Positions 51,941-60,099 of a DNA stretch of 64,000 nucleotides are shown here, in pieces. Position numbers and translations under genes: made by a program. Position 1 is the stretch's first letter. The number at the start of each line of letters is the position of its first letter. The notes beneath the pieces were generated by a model that worked only from the letters and a program-made list of their open reading frames with translations, made no database searches and was not told where the DNA came from. The stretch comes from Saprospirales bacterium (lineage in GTDB: Bacteria; Bacteroidota; Bacteroidia; Chitinophagales; Saprospiraceae): contig JADJBL010000024.1 in the NCBI GenBank assembly GCA_016703765.1, forward strand, positions 1 to 64,000, given 5' to 3'.

Positions 51941-52570
51941 TCAATCCAAAAACAGGGAGTCGGATACCGGCCGCAGAGGCTGCCCCACTATTTCCAGAGA
52001 CCAGCCGGCGCTGGTCACCATGTAGGCCATGATGTCGAACAGCTCATTTCCCTCCGCCTGCGCCTTTTCTATCAACCCGCTCTTGAGCGCCGCCTGCCGG
52101 ATTTGCTCCTCCGCCCCTCTGCTGACCCGGAGGTAATCTTCATCCGAAAGCGGCCATAACATGGTGGCTTCCTTATCGAAGAAATCGACGTCGTGGTCGA
52201 TGGCAAGGATCTCCGGATCCGGCAGCTTGCTGATCACCATCCTGCGCTCTTCCTCGTACACATCCACCTGGATGCCGTGGAGGTCGTAACCCACCAGCAC
52301 CTTGGCCCTTACCCGGAGCTGAACGGTCTTCTTGAACTGGTCGGTGATCCAGTAATGAGAGCTGTAGAAAGAGGGACGATTCTCATAATCGTAGTACTCC
52401 ACAAAACTGCCCTCGATCGTCACCAGCTTGCTCACCTGCTTGATCTTCTCCACAAGGATATGCGACTCCTCCGTTTGGGTGCTCCCGCCGAACTCCCAGG
52501 TTCGGCCCACCCAAAACCCGCCGGCAAAGAATAAGGCCAGCAGCAAAATGGTCCATCCGTCAACTCTCAT
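51941..52570 (-). CDS. DUF4230 domain membrane-anchored protein
   Basis: 209 residues. One N-terminal membrane helix (TILLLALFFAGGFWVGR) is followed by a DUF4230 domain at about 35-190: KIKQVSKLVTIEGSFVEY, a strand-rich middle with RVRAKVLVGYDLH, and a helical end with AEGNELFDIMAYMVTSAGW. The function of DUF4230 is not known; members are anchored with the domain outside the cytoplasm. It is on the same strand as the DUF3108 gene upstream but separated by a hairpin. Confidence 0.85.
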   Translation of the reverse strand: MRVDGWTILLLALFFAGGFWVGRTWEFGGSTQTEESHILVEKIKQVSKLVTIEGSFVEYYDYENRPSFYSSHYWITDQFKKTVQLRVRAKVLVGYDLHGIQVDVYEEERRMVISKLPDPEILAIDHDVDFFDKEATMLWPLSDEDYLRVSRGAEEQIRQAALKSGLIEKAQAEGNELFDIMAYMVTSAGWSLEIVGQPLRPVSDSLFLD

Positions 52571-52607
52571 ATTGGTGTATTTCCTTTAAAACTATCCTAA
52601 AACTACA

Positions 52608-52639
52608 AAGGGCCGTAAGATTTCCGTCTTACAGCCCTT
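52608..52639 (-). terminator. Hairpin terminator after the DUF3108 gene
   Basis: AAGGGC-C-GTAAGA and TCTTAC-A-GCCCTT form a 12-base-pair stem with one central mismatch and a 6-base loop, located between the stop of the DUF3108 gene (52663) and the start of the DUF4230 gene (52570). Confidence 0.65.
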
Positions 52640-52662
52640 CATTTATTCTTGCTTCGCCTTTT

Positions 52663-53532
52663 TTAATCCTCGATCCTGGCATCCATCCCATTCCTCAAAC
52701 CCTTCCAGGATTTGAGAACCACCTTGACCGAACCCACCGCCACCGGAGATTCGATCATCAGCGGGATCTTGTTCTTGTCGTCGGTGGCCCACATCTTCAT
52801 CTCCGATCCTTCCTTGAAGTATTCACCTTCGATAACCTGAGGGCTGAACTCGATGGTATTGAATTTGCCCAGGCCCTTGATCGATTTCTCGGCTACCTTT
52901 CCCTTGTAGGTCATGTTCAATGGCCAAACCTCCTTGTCGATGAAGATCTTCACGGGCACTTTCTGGCCGGAATACATTTTTCCGAAATCGAGGTTGCGGG
53001 TGTAGTAGATCAGGGAAAGAAGATCGTGCATGCAGGGGTCCACCTTGTATTCCTTGTTCTCCTTGATATTGTCCTTCGCCCTTCCGCGGGTGGAGAAAGC
53101 AGTGTTCTTTTTTTGATCGAAACTGACCTTGTCGTATAGTGTATATCCGCCCTCTCTGACATCCCGGATGGAAAGCGAGGGAAGCAGGGAACCCTTCTCT
53201 ACATAAGTGTCGTAATAGTCGCGAACCTTGAAAAACCACTCGTAAGAGCTATAAGTCGAGCCTTTCACCGAGTAATGGAACTGCTCTTCGACCTCATTGA
53301 CCCGAAAGACCACCTCTCCGGCGGGCACCCACACGAAATTGAGGTTGTAGTAAACTTTATAGGTGAGCTCCTCTCCGTGCTGGAAGGCGCTGTTGTAAAT
53401 ATTGCAAACATCGATGCCGGAATTCGCATCCGAACCCGATTGTCCCCCTGCCGGAAAGGGCATTGGAACAAACCCAAGCAGAAGGGGCAGGCTAAAAACC
53501 GCCAACATCCACTTTAACCTCGTCTTTTTCAT
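52663..53532 (-). CDS. DUF3108 domain secreted/periplasmic protein
   Basis: 289 residues with an N-terminal signal peptide (WMLAVFSLPLLLGFVPMP). The DUF3108 domain begins FQHGEELTYKVYYNLNFVWVPAGEVVF, a beta-rich lipocalin-like pattern, and continues with SSYEWFFKVRDYYDTYVEKGSLLP and the end FKEGSEMKMWATDDKNKIPLM. The function is unknown; related proteins have been linked to envelope lipids. Its start overlaps the end of the flippase-like gene by 41 bases, so the two are cotranscribed, again suggesting an envelope role. Confidence 0.88.
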   Translation of the reverse strand: MKKTRLKWMLAVFSLPLLLGFVPMPFPAGGQSGSDANSGIDVCNIYNSAFQHGEELTYKVYYNLNFVWVPAGEVVFRVNEVEEQFHYSVKGSTYSSYEWFFKVRDYYDTYVEKGSLLPSLSIRDVREGGYTLYDKVSFDQKKNTAFSTRGRAKDNIKENKEYKVDPCMHDLLSLIYYTRNLDFGKMYSGQKVPVKIFIDKEVWPLNMTYKGKVAEKSIKGLGKFNTIEFSPQVIEGEYFKEGSEMKMWATDDKNKIPLMIESPVAVGSVKVVLKSWKGLRNGMDARIED

Positions 53533-54601
53533 AACCCAAAAATTTGTTTACGTTGGTTTGGACTATGACCAACGCACCAAGTAACGCAGGGGCTGTGAGG
53601 TTTATTATGAAAAGACCGAAGCTGGCCGCCAGGATCGAAAGGCTCTGATCGCTGAAATGACCCCAGACGAATAGCGCCGCCTCCCCCCTGGCAAAAAGAC
53701 CGATTACAGGAGGGAGGGGCAAGCTGGTCTGGAAGAGGAATAAGGTGGAAATGCCGGCAAATCCCGTGAGAGGGGAAATCTCCACGCCCAGGAAATGAAG
53801 CACCAGAAAATACTGCAGGGAATAGGTCGCGTACCTCAGCAACGCCAGGCCTAGGACCTGCCGCAAATCGCCCTTCCTGTAGCGGTGCACAAAGGCAATG
53901 AGCCGAAGGTAGCGGTGCAGGTATCGATAGAAGGGAAGGAATCTCAGCCAGCCGGGCAATTTCGACAAGTGGAAGAACAAAAAAGCCAGCCCGCTTACCA
54001 GAGCCGCTCCCGCGACAAATAACCAGGGCAGCAGGGTCTCGTTGCGGAAAACCGCGTAGGTCGAGAAAATCGCCAGTCCAATAAAACCCATGCCGAACAG
54101 CACGAGCCACTGGCTCATGCTCCCCACCAGAGTAGCCAAAACGGCCTTCCAACCGTGGCGGGCCTCGACGGCCAGCACCCTTCCTCCATACTCCCCCATG
54201 CGGTTGGGAGTAAAAAGGGAAACCGCCACCCCTGCCAAAATGGCCCGGTAAGCTTGCCAAAATGAAATCGGCGTAAAGCGCGTCAGCAGACAGCGCCACT
54301 TCTGGGTCTCCAGGCCCCAATTGACCGGCACGAGCAAAACCGCCACCAGCAACATCCACCTGGCGGGGCCGGCCCAATGCTCTGCAAAAGTCTCTACAAG
54401 CGCTCCGGCATTCTCCCGCGACCAGACCTGATGGTAGAGGACCCAGCCCAGACCTGCCAGAACCGACATCTTCAAAACGAAAATGACAGCAGGGTGCAAT
54501 CGGTTGGGCTTAGCCCTTCGAAGACGGGAGACAAGGGCTGTGATCAAACAATAGATCTTTAAAAGGGTACCTCCGAAAGGTAAGCCATTATCCTCCCCCA
54601 T
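53492..54601 (-). CDS. Flippase-like membrane protein (lysylphosphatidylglycerol synthase TM / UPF0104 family)
   Basis: 369 residues with about eight membrane helices. The family pattern is visible in WRCLLTRFTPISFWQAY, then GVAVSLFTPNRMGEYGGR, a conserved polar loop of this family, and GSMSQWLVLFGMGFIGLA. There is no C-terminal lysyl-transferase domain, so it is the transmembrane part alone, often proposed to flip or move lipids. It overlaps the DUF3108 gene downstream and diverges from ruvC. The start is uncertain; ATG at 54601 gives a 30-residue basic lead before the first helix. Confidence 0.82.
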   Translation of the reverse strand: MGEDNGLPFGGTLLKIYCLITALVSRLRRAKPNRLHPAVIFVLKMSVLAGLGWVLYHQVWSRENAGALVETFAEHWAGPARWMLLVAVLLVPVNWGLETQKWRCLLTRFTPISFWQAYRAILAGVAVSLFTPNRMGEYGGRVLAVEARHGWKAVLATLVGSMSQWLVLFGMGFIGLAIFSTYAVFRNETLLPWLFVAGAALVSGLAFLFFHLSKLPGWLRFLPFYRYLHRYLRLIAFVHRYRKGDLRQVLGLALLRYATYSLQYFLVLHFLGVEISPLTGFAGISTLFLFQTSLPLPPVIGLFARGEAALFVWGHFSDQSLSILAASFGLFIINLTAPALLGALVIVQTNVNKFLGYEKDEVKVDVGGF

Positions 54602-54609
54602 TCCAAATT

Positions 54610-54648
54610 TTTGAAATGATTTGTTTCAAATTACCTACCTTTAGGTAA
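54610..54648. promoter_or_regulatory. Two inverted repeats between the flippase-like gene and ruvC
   Basis: TTTGAAA (54610-54616) and TTTCAAA (54624-54630) are perfect arms with a 7-base spacer; immediately after, TTACCT and AGGTAA (54631-54648) form a second pair ending on the A of the ruvC ATG. They may be operators or promoter parts of the divergent genes. Confidence 0.4.
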
Positions 54649-55217
54649 TGAAAGAAAAAGGAAAAACGGCCCCTTTCCACATCCTCGGCATCGACCCGGG
54701 AACCAATATCCTGGGCTATGCCCTCATCCAAACCAATGGCCAGCAGATCGGGCTCACCTTCATGGGGGTCCTGACCCTTTCTCACCTCGACTCACACCAG
54801 GAAAAACTCAAGTCCATCTTCGAACGGATCCAGGAACTGATCGACCAGTACAAGCCGGATGAAATGGCCATCGAAGCGCCTTTCTTCGGCATCAACCCTC
54901 AGTCGATGCTCAAGCTGGGCCGCGCGCAAGGGGTGGCTATCGCCGCCGCCATGACCAAGGGCTTGCCGATCACCGAATACATGCCGAAAAAGATCAAACA
55001 ATCCGTGACGGGCAACGGCAACGCCTCTAAAGAACAGGTGGCGGCCATGTTAGGCCATTTGATAAAAAACCCGATCGACAAGCGTTTTCTCGATGCCACC
55101 GATGCCCTTGCCACGGCCGTTTGCCACCATTTGCAGAGAAACTCGCCATTAGCGGGCTCCTCCGGGGGCGGTAGCTGGAGCCGGTTCCTCCAGGAAAACC
55201 CCGACCGCGTCAAATAA
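54648..55217 (+). CDS. ruvC: Crossover junction endodeoxyribonuclease RuvC
   Basis: 189 residues of the RNase H-fold resolvase. The catalytic acidic residues are visible: Asp in ILGIDPGTNILGYAL, Glu in MAIEAPFFGINPQSMLKLG, and the last acidic pair in FLDATDALATAVCHH. KKIKQSVTGNGNASKEQVAAML is the DNA-binding region. RuvC cuts Holliday junctions processed by RuvAB; ruvA lies 13 kb away in this window and ruvB is not present. The tail after residue 170 (Gly/Ser-rich) is an extension. Confidence 0.95.
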   Translation: MKEKGKTAPFHILGIDPGTNILGYALIQTNGQQIGLTFMGVLTLSHLDSHQEKLKSIFERIQELIDQYKPDEMAIEAPFFGINPQSMLKLGRAQGVAIAAAMTKGLPITEYMPKKIKQSVTGNGNASKEQVAAMLGHLIKNPIDKRFLDATDALATAVCHHLQRNSPLAGSSGGGSWSRFLQENPDRVK

Positions 55218-55249
55218 AACTCATTTCTCAAACCAACCCCTTTCCAAAC

Positions 55250-56203
55250 ATGGGTAAACGAGCGATCCCCGTAGTCGACCTTTCCAGATTCACTCATGGA
55301 AACCCACTAGAGCGCCTGGCATTTGTGGAAAAACTGGGAAATGCCTTCCACGAAATCGGCTTTGTCGGCGTCAAAGATCACGGCATACCGGACGAGTTGA
55401 TCGATGGATTCTACTCCAATGCCCGCTCTTTTTTTCGGCAGCCGCTGGAACTCAAACGCAAATACGAGATCGAAGGTCTGGCCGGCCAACGCGGTTATAC
55501 CTCTTTTGGTAAAGAACACGCCAAGCAATCCAAAGTAGCCGACCTGAAAGAGTTCTTCCAGATCGGACAGGAAGTGGAGGACGGCGATCCCATCGCCCGC
55601 GAATACCCCGCCAATGTCCAGACCGCCGAAATACCCGCCTTTACTTCCCTGGGCAAACAGCTCTATAAAGCTTTCGAACAAGCAGGCGGACATTTGCTCC
55701 GCGCCATCGCCCTGCACCTGGGACTGCCGGAAAACTACTTCGACGACAAGATCCACAACGGAAACAGCATCCTGCGCGCCATCCACTACCCCCCGATCTC
55801 CGAAGAACCGAACAGCGCCATCCGCGCCGAACAACACGAAGACATCAACCTGATTACCCTTTTGGTCGGGGCATCGGCAGGAGGCCTGCAACTGTTAAGC
55901 AAGGAGGAGCAGTGGCTGGATATCCTCCCCGAAGAAGGGGAGATCGTCATCAACGTGGGCGATATGCTGCAACGCCTGACCAATAATTACCTCAAGTCGA
56001 CCACCCACCGGGTCGTCAACCCCCCTCGGGAGGAATGGCACCTTCCGCGCCTGTCCATCCCCTTCTTTCTGCACCCGAAAAGCGAAATGGCGCTGGACTG
56101 TCTGCCTCAGTGCGTAGATTCGGAGCATCCCTCCGCCTACCCCCCCATTACGGCCGGCGCCTATCTGGATGAGCGCTTGCGGGAGATCGGGTTGAAAAAG
56201 TGA
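55250..56203 (+). CDS. 2-oxoglutarate/Fe(II) oxygenase, isopenicillin N synthase family
   Basis: 317 residues. The N-terminal DIOX_N domain has IPVVDLSRFTHGN and IGFVGVKDHGIPDELID. The Fe(II)-binding triad is His and Asp in EQHEDINLITLLVG and His in STTHRVVNPP, followed by the 2-oxoglutarate-binding RLSIPFF. The family includes plant-type hydroxylases and ring-forming oxygenases; bacterial homologues of this length are mostly uncharacterised, so no substrate is proposed. It follows ruvC by 32 bases but need not be functionally related. Confidence 0.88.
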   Translation: MGKRAIPVVDLSRFTHGNPLERLAFVEKLGNAFHEIGFVGVKDHGIPDELIDGFYSNARSFFRQPLELKRKYEIEGLAGQRGYTSFGKEHAKQSKVADLKEFFQIGQEVEDGDPIAREYPANVQTAEIPAFTSLGKQLYKAFEQAGGHLLRAIALHLGLPENYFDDKIHNGNSILRAIHYPPISEEPNSAIRAEQHEDINLITLLVGASAGGLQLLSKEEQWLDILPEEGEIVINVGDMLQRLTNNYLKSTTHRVVNPPREEWHLPRLSIPFFLHPKSEMALDCLPQCVDSEHPSAYPPITAGAYLDERLREIGLKK

Positions 56204-56255
56204 AAAAAATATTCTGAACAGTTAAACGCCACCGCAGGTTTACTATCTGAAAGCT

Positions 56256-56263
56256 TACTTTTG
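56256..56263 (+). promoter_or_regulatory. Bacteroidota -7 promoter box of tatA (TACTTTTG)
   Basis: TACTTTTG matches TAnnTTTG and ends 20 bases before the tatA start codon at 56284. Confidence 0.6.
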
Positions 56264-56283
56264 CACCAGGAATTCAAAAAATC

Positions 56284-56538
56284 ATGATCATGAATACCAT
56301 TTTGCTCTTTAACTTTTTCGGGCCCGAGATGCTGGTCATCTTCTTTGCCATCCTGCTTCTGTTCGGCGGGAAGAAAATTCCCGAACTGATGCGCGGCCTC
56401 GGCAGAGGGATCAGCGAATTCAACAATGCCCGCAAATCCCTGGAGACCGAGCTCAAAGAAGGGGTCAGGGATGCCGAGCGCAAAAAACTGGACAAGAAGG
56501 AAGAAGAGAATAACGCGGGTATCGAAGAAAGGAAATAA
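56284..56538 (+). CDS. tatA: Twin-arginine translocase subunit TatA/TatE
   Basis: 84 residues. One membrane helix ([19 protein letters not shown]) is followed by the amphipathic helix [18 protein letters not shown] and a charged tail, the layout of TatA. The FGGKKIPEL hinge is diagnostic. TatA forms the pore for folded proteins at the inner membrane. An ATG at 56290 is an alternative start. tatC is not in the window. Confidence 0.92.
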   Translation: MIMNTILLFNFFGPEMLVIFFAILLLFGGKKIPELMRGLGRGISEFNNARKSLETELKEGVRDAERKKLDKKEEENNAGIEERK

Positions 56539-56562
56539 ACCCCGGCCTCCGAAGGCCCGGGC

Positions 56563-57378
56563 TCATACCTTGTCGTACTGGTAGAGTTTCAGGTCTTCGA
56601 TCAGCCGGATCAGTTTTTCCGCGTATTTATTACCCGTCGCATAACCGGCTTTTTGAAGCCCTCTGGCCCAGCCTTTATAATCCGTCGGCCGGAGTTTGTG
56701 AAGGGAGCGGTATCTGTCCCGATTGAGAAATTCGCTATGTGCGCGGAAGCTCTCCCAAGCCGTGCCGTATTGCCTGAAAAAGTCCTTAGGCGAATCGTCC
56801 GCATAATTCACGCAATGCCCTCTGGGACAACTCTTTGAATGGCATTTTATCCCGAAGTGGTTGTTGTGCCTGCTGGCCAAACGGCTATTTCCGGATTCGC
56901 TCTCCAATATCCCCTGCGCCAGGGTGATGCTGGCTGGAATGCCGTACTTCTTCATCTCTATTTGCGCAAGTTTTGAAAATCGGGCTACGTAGTCCATCTG
57001 CGCGCTCCGGCGCTCCGTACCCTTCGCGGGCAATTCGACCGGGGTGGCTTTGGGGCTCTGTTTAGCCGGCTTCGCTTGCTCCTCAGTCAATAGCGATTTC
57101 CAGGAAATCGGCCCTTCTATCAGATCGTCGGTTGCATCCGAAATAGCCTGAACCATCAGCCGGGGAAAGGGTCGGATAGCCTGGAAGTCTGCAATGGGAT
57201 ACCCGTCCATGCCGATGGTGAACTGAAGGTCCTTTGTTTGGATCACCAGGCACAGGAAACCGAGCATATAGAGCTTGTAGCGGTACTTGTTCAACCAAAG
57301 CTTCGTGCGGTCCCTGAACCTGATCCATCTGGCCAGCAGGTTTTTGTACAACAGATGTAAGATCTTTTCCATAGTCAA
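56563..57378 (-). CDS. Glucosaminidase (GH73-like) domain membrane protein
   Basis: 271 residues. A hydrophobic segment near 31-48 (KLYMLGFLCLVIQT) may anchor it, then a linker rich in Pro/Lys, and a C-terminal glucosaminidase domain at about 128-271: YGIPASITLAQGILESESGNS with the catalytic Glu, HNNHFGIKCH, the RQYGTAWESFRAHSEFL region and YKGWARGLQKAGYAT. Such enzymes cleave the glycan strands of peptidoglycan. CHSKSCPRGHC has three cysteines that could pair. It diverges from the AraC-type regulator gene. Confidence 0.9.
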   Translation of the reverse strand: MTMEKILHLLYKNLLARWIRFRDRTKLWLNKYRYKLYMLGFLCLVIQTKDLQFTIGMDGYPIADFQAIRPFPRLMVQAISDATDDLIEGPISWKSLLTEEQAKPAKQSPKATPVELPAKGTERRSAQMDYVARFSKLAQIEMKKYGIPASITLAQGILESESGNSRLASRHNNHFGIKCHSKSCPRGHCVNYADDSPKDFFRQYGTAWESFRAHSEFLNRDRYRSLHKLRPTDYKGWARGLQKAGYATGNKYAEKLIRLIEDLKLYQYDKV

Positions 57379-57421
57379 AGGAAGTGGGGGTTAACGGGAT
57401 TCCAGATCCACGGCACTAATG

Positions 57422-57467
57422 TAAAACAATTTGTTTTTATATTCAACATTAAATACAAATTGTTTTA
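57422..57467. promoter_or_regulatory. Pair of ACAAWTTGT palindromes forming a 13-base inverted repeat
   Basis: TAAAACAATTTGT (57422-57434) and its exact complement (57455-57467) are separated by 20 bases, about two helical turns centre to centre with the arms. Each arm contains the near-palindrome ACAAWTTGT. The position between the divergent glucosaminidase and regulator genes suggests two binding sites for one dimeric regulator. Confidence 0.5.
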
Positions 57468-57554
57468 TATAAAATAATCCGGCAAGGACCGGCCCAGGTA
57501 ATAAAGTCCCTAAATTCCCTATCTTGAGGCAGGTTCCAAAACTTTCTCTGCCAA

Positions 57555-58649
57555 ATGGCCGACCTCATCGTCTCGCTGCTGCTGATCGTCGCCGTGCTGT
57601 CCGGCTGGACCATGGGCTGGGTTTATCTGATCAGGGAAAGGGGGAACAAAAAAGCCAACATCCAGTTTGCCCTGCTCTTACTGCTCTTCTCCCTTTGCGT
57701 GCTCAACAACCTGCTGGTACACGCCGGCATCCTCTACCCCTTCCGGGAAAAATACTTCGTCCCCCTGTGGTACACGCTTAGCCTCGGACCGGCCCTGTAT
57801 TTTTTCGTGAAGTTCAGCCTGTATCCGGCCTATGAGCTCCGGTGGACGGACGGCAAACACTTCATCCTTCCCCTGGCGCAAGGCGTCCTTTACTGGGCGA
57901 TTTACTTTTCCGGCGACGACGCTCAGGCCTGGATGTGGAAGCATTTCCTGGCCCCTTTCTTCAAGACTTTTGAAGGAATCCTGTACGTCTTCTTTCTATT
58001 CACTTACCTCACCCTTTCCTACCGTTATATAAAATACAAGCAGGCAGTCGTCCGGCGCAAAGGCTTCTTTTGGGAATACAGCAAATCCGTATGGTTGCAA
58101 TGGACCATCAAGTTCCTTTTCGTGCTGTCGGTGGTCAATACCTCCTATATCGTGATGGATTTTGTGGTCTATAATTTCCTGGGCTGGAACCTATACAGCG
58201 TAAAAGGTTTCTCTTACCTCGGGGACCTTTCCTTTGCCGCCATGCTTTTCTGGCTGACCTGGCGGAGCTTTCAATACGCCTTCGGCGTGGCGTATCCCAC
58301 CCACATCCAGCTCAAATCCTTTTCCACCGAAAACGAATGGGCCCGGACCCCTTCCGAACAGGGACTATTCAAATGGTTTGGCACGGAGAAGGTGCATCTC
58401 GACCCGGAATTGCACATCAGGCGCCTCTCCTTTATGAGTAAACTCCCCCCGGACCAGATCAGGGAGCTGATCCGGAGAGAAAGCGGAAAGAGCTTTCCCG
58501 GGTTCCTCGAAGAAAAAAGGCTCGAAACATACCGGGCCTGTCTCGACGACCCCAAATACCGCCGCCAAACTCCCAGGTCCATCGGCCTTCAGGTCGGGTT
58601 TCCCTCCTCTTCCGCCCTTCAAAAGGCGCTTTCCCGTTCGTTCGTCTAG
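57555..58649 (+). CDS. Membrane-bound AraC-family transcription regulator
   Basis: 364 residues. The N-terminal two thirds have about seven membrane helices (LIVSLLLIVAVLSGW, ALLLLLFSLCVLNNLLV, YVFFLFTYLTLSY). The C-terminal 95 residues are an AraC-type double helix-turn-helix: LHIRRLSFMSKLPPDQIRELI, then FPGFLEEKRLETYRACL and RSIGLQVGFPSSSALQKALSRSF. This combination of a 7TM-like sensor and a HTH is common in Bacteroidota. The C-terminus ends soon after the recognition helix and is slightly short for the family. Possible binding sites lie upstream at 57422-57467. Confidence 0.85.
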   Translation: MADLIVSLLLIVAVLSGWTMGWVYLIRERGNKKANIQFALLLLLFSLCVLNNLLVHAGILYPFREKYFVPLWYTLSLGPALYFFVKFSLYPAYELRWTDGKHFILPLAQGVLYWAIYFSGDDAQAWMWKHFLAPFFKTFEGILYVFFLFTYLTLSYRYIKYKQAVVRRKGFFWEYSKSVWLQWTIKFLFVLSVVNTSYIVMDFVVYNFLGWNLYSVKGFSYLGDLSFAAMLFWLTWRSFQYAFGVAYPTHIQLKSFSTENEWARTPSEQGLFKWFGTEKVHLDPELHIRRLSFMSKLPPDQIRELIRRESGKSFPGFLEEKRLETYRACLDDPKYRRQTPRSIGLQVGFPSSSALQKALSRSFV

Positions 58650-58709
58650 GATTTTTACTTTTTTATCGTTGTTTTTTTGGAAGGAAAGGAAAATTGTTCG
58701 ATTTTTGAC

Positions 58710-58723
58710 TGACCGTTTGGTCA
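58710..58723. promoter_or_regulatory. Operator-like palindrome TGACC-N4-GGTCA
   Basis: TGACC (58710-58714) and GGTCA (58719-58723) flank GTTT, 7 bases before the ATG of the TetR-family gene. TetR/AcrR regulators commonly bind sites of this kind over their own promoters, so autoregulation of the operon is likely. Confidence 0.6.
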
Positions 58724-58730
58724 ACAAGCA

Positions 58731-59315
58731 ATGTCGCCAAAAACTAAAGAACAATTCAAAGAGATCCGCAACCAGAGCAAGGCTTCCATACAGGCTGCCG
58801 CGCTGGAGTTGTTTGGGAAGCAGGGGTATGCAAATACCTCCATCAGCCAGATTGCCAAGGCTGCCGGGATTTCCAAAGGATTGATGTACAATTATTTTGA
58901 AAGCAAGGAGGTCCTTCTCCGGGAGATACTCCTGGCCGCATTTGGGGAAGGGGAAAACCTGATGGAGACTTCCCTCCTGCAACAATCAGCTCCGAAAGAG
59001 CAGCTGTTGGCCATTATCGAGGGCACCTTTTATATGGTCCGGAGCCAGCCTCAATACTGGAAGCTCCTCACCACGCTGGCATTTCAGCCCGAAATCGCCG
59101 GCGAGATCGAATGGGCTACCAAACATAAACGGGAGGGAACCCTCGAACTTTTCAAGAATATTCTTGCCCAGCTAGGAGTAAAGGACACCGAAAAAGAGGC
59201 CTACCTGATGGGCGCTACCCTGGACGGCATACTCTTACAGTATTTTTTTCTTGGAAATACCTACCCTCTGGAAGACATGAAAAAACTATACATCGAACGA
59301 TTCTGTAATTTTTAA
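58731..59315 (+). CDS. TetR/AcrR family transcription regulator
   Basis: 194 residues. The N-terminal HTH is typical: ASIQAAALELFGKQGYANTSISQIAKAAGISKGLMYNYF split around the turn, with SKEVLLREIL after it. The C-terminal ligand-binding domain (about 70-190) is helical and unspecific. It is the first gene of an operon with a LolA-like protein, two permeases, an ATPase and an outer-membrane barrel, so it probably controls a lipid or lipoprotein export system, perhaps sensing a fatty or hydrophobic molecule. A palindromic operator lies just before the start. Confidence 0.93.
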   Translation: MSPKTKEQFKEIRNQSKASIQAAALELFGKQGYANTSISQIAKAAGISKGLMYNYFESKEVLLREILLAAFGEGENLMETSLLQQSAPKEQLLAIIEGTFYMVRSQPQYWKLLTTLAFQPEIAGEIEWATKHKREGTLELFKNILAQLGVKDTEKEAYLMGATLDGILLQYFFLGNTYPLEDMKKLYIERFCNF

Positions 59316-59349
59316 ACCCCAACGATCTACTCATTTAAACCTCATCAAC

Positions 59350-60099
59350 ATGAAAACCTGGATCTTATTATTGGCCGGCCTTTTTACCCTGGGCTTTAGC
59401 CAGGCTCAAACGCCCGACGCCAAGGAAATTATTCGCAAAGCCGACTCCAAGCTCAAAGGGCTTACCAATAAGTCGGAAATGAAAATGACGATCATCCGCC
59501 CCACCTGGACCCGCGAGATGACCATGAAAACCTGGGGAAAGGGCGAGGAATACGCCATGGTGCTGATCACCTCCCCGGTGCGCGACAAGGGTACTGCATT
59601 CCTCAAGCGCGGCAAGGAGATCTGGAACTGGCAGCCCTCCATCGACCGCGTGGTCAAAATGCCGCCTTCCATGATGAGCCAGTCCTGGCTTGGGTCCGAT
59701 TTCAAAAACGACGACCTGGTGCAGCAAACCTCCATCGTCAACGATTTCTCCCATAAATTGCTGGGCTCCGAAACCATCGAAGGCCGGTCCTGCTACAAGA
59801 TCGAGCTCATTCCCAACGAAGACGCGGCCGTCGTTTGGGGCAAGGTCATCAGCTGGATCGACAAGACCGACTACCTCGAGCTCAAATCCGAATTCTACGA
59901 CGAAGACGGCTACCTGGTCAACACCATGCTGGGCAAAGACATCAAGTCCCTCGGCGGCAAACTCCTCCCCGCCCGACTCGAAGTGATCCCCGCCGACGAG
60001 GAAGGCAACAAAACTGTTATGGAATACCTCTGGATTGAATTCGACAAACCGATCGAAGAAAGCTTCTTCTCCGTTCAGAATTTGAAAAAAATACAATGA
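59350..60099 (+). CDS. LolA-like outer membrane lipoprotein-sorting protein
   Basis: 249 residues. A signal peptide (ILLLAGLFTLGFSQAQ) precedes a LolA-like half-barrel (PF17131 type): DAKEIIRKADSKLKGLTNKSEM, MVLITSPVRDKGTAFLKRG, EIWNWQPSIDRVVKMPPSMM, and the end VMEYLWIEFDKPIEESFF. Proteins of this type act with MacB/LolCE-type ABC systems and RND-like exporters as periplasmic carriers for lipid-like cargo. It overlaps the next gene by 4 bases, so the ABC permease is its probable partner. Confidence 0.9.
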   Translation: MKTWILLLAGLFTLGFSQAQTPDAKEIIRKADSKLKGLTNKSEMKMTIIRPTWTREMTMKTWGKGEEYAMVLITSPVRDKGTAFLKRGKEIWNWQPSIDRVVKMPPSMMSQSWLGSDFKNDDLVQQTSIVNDFSHKLLGSETIEGRSCYKIELIPNEDAAVVWGKVISWIDKTDYLELKSEFYDEDGYLVNTMLGKDIKSLGGKLLPARLEVIPADEEGNKTVMEYLWIEFDKPIEESFFSVQNLKKIQ

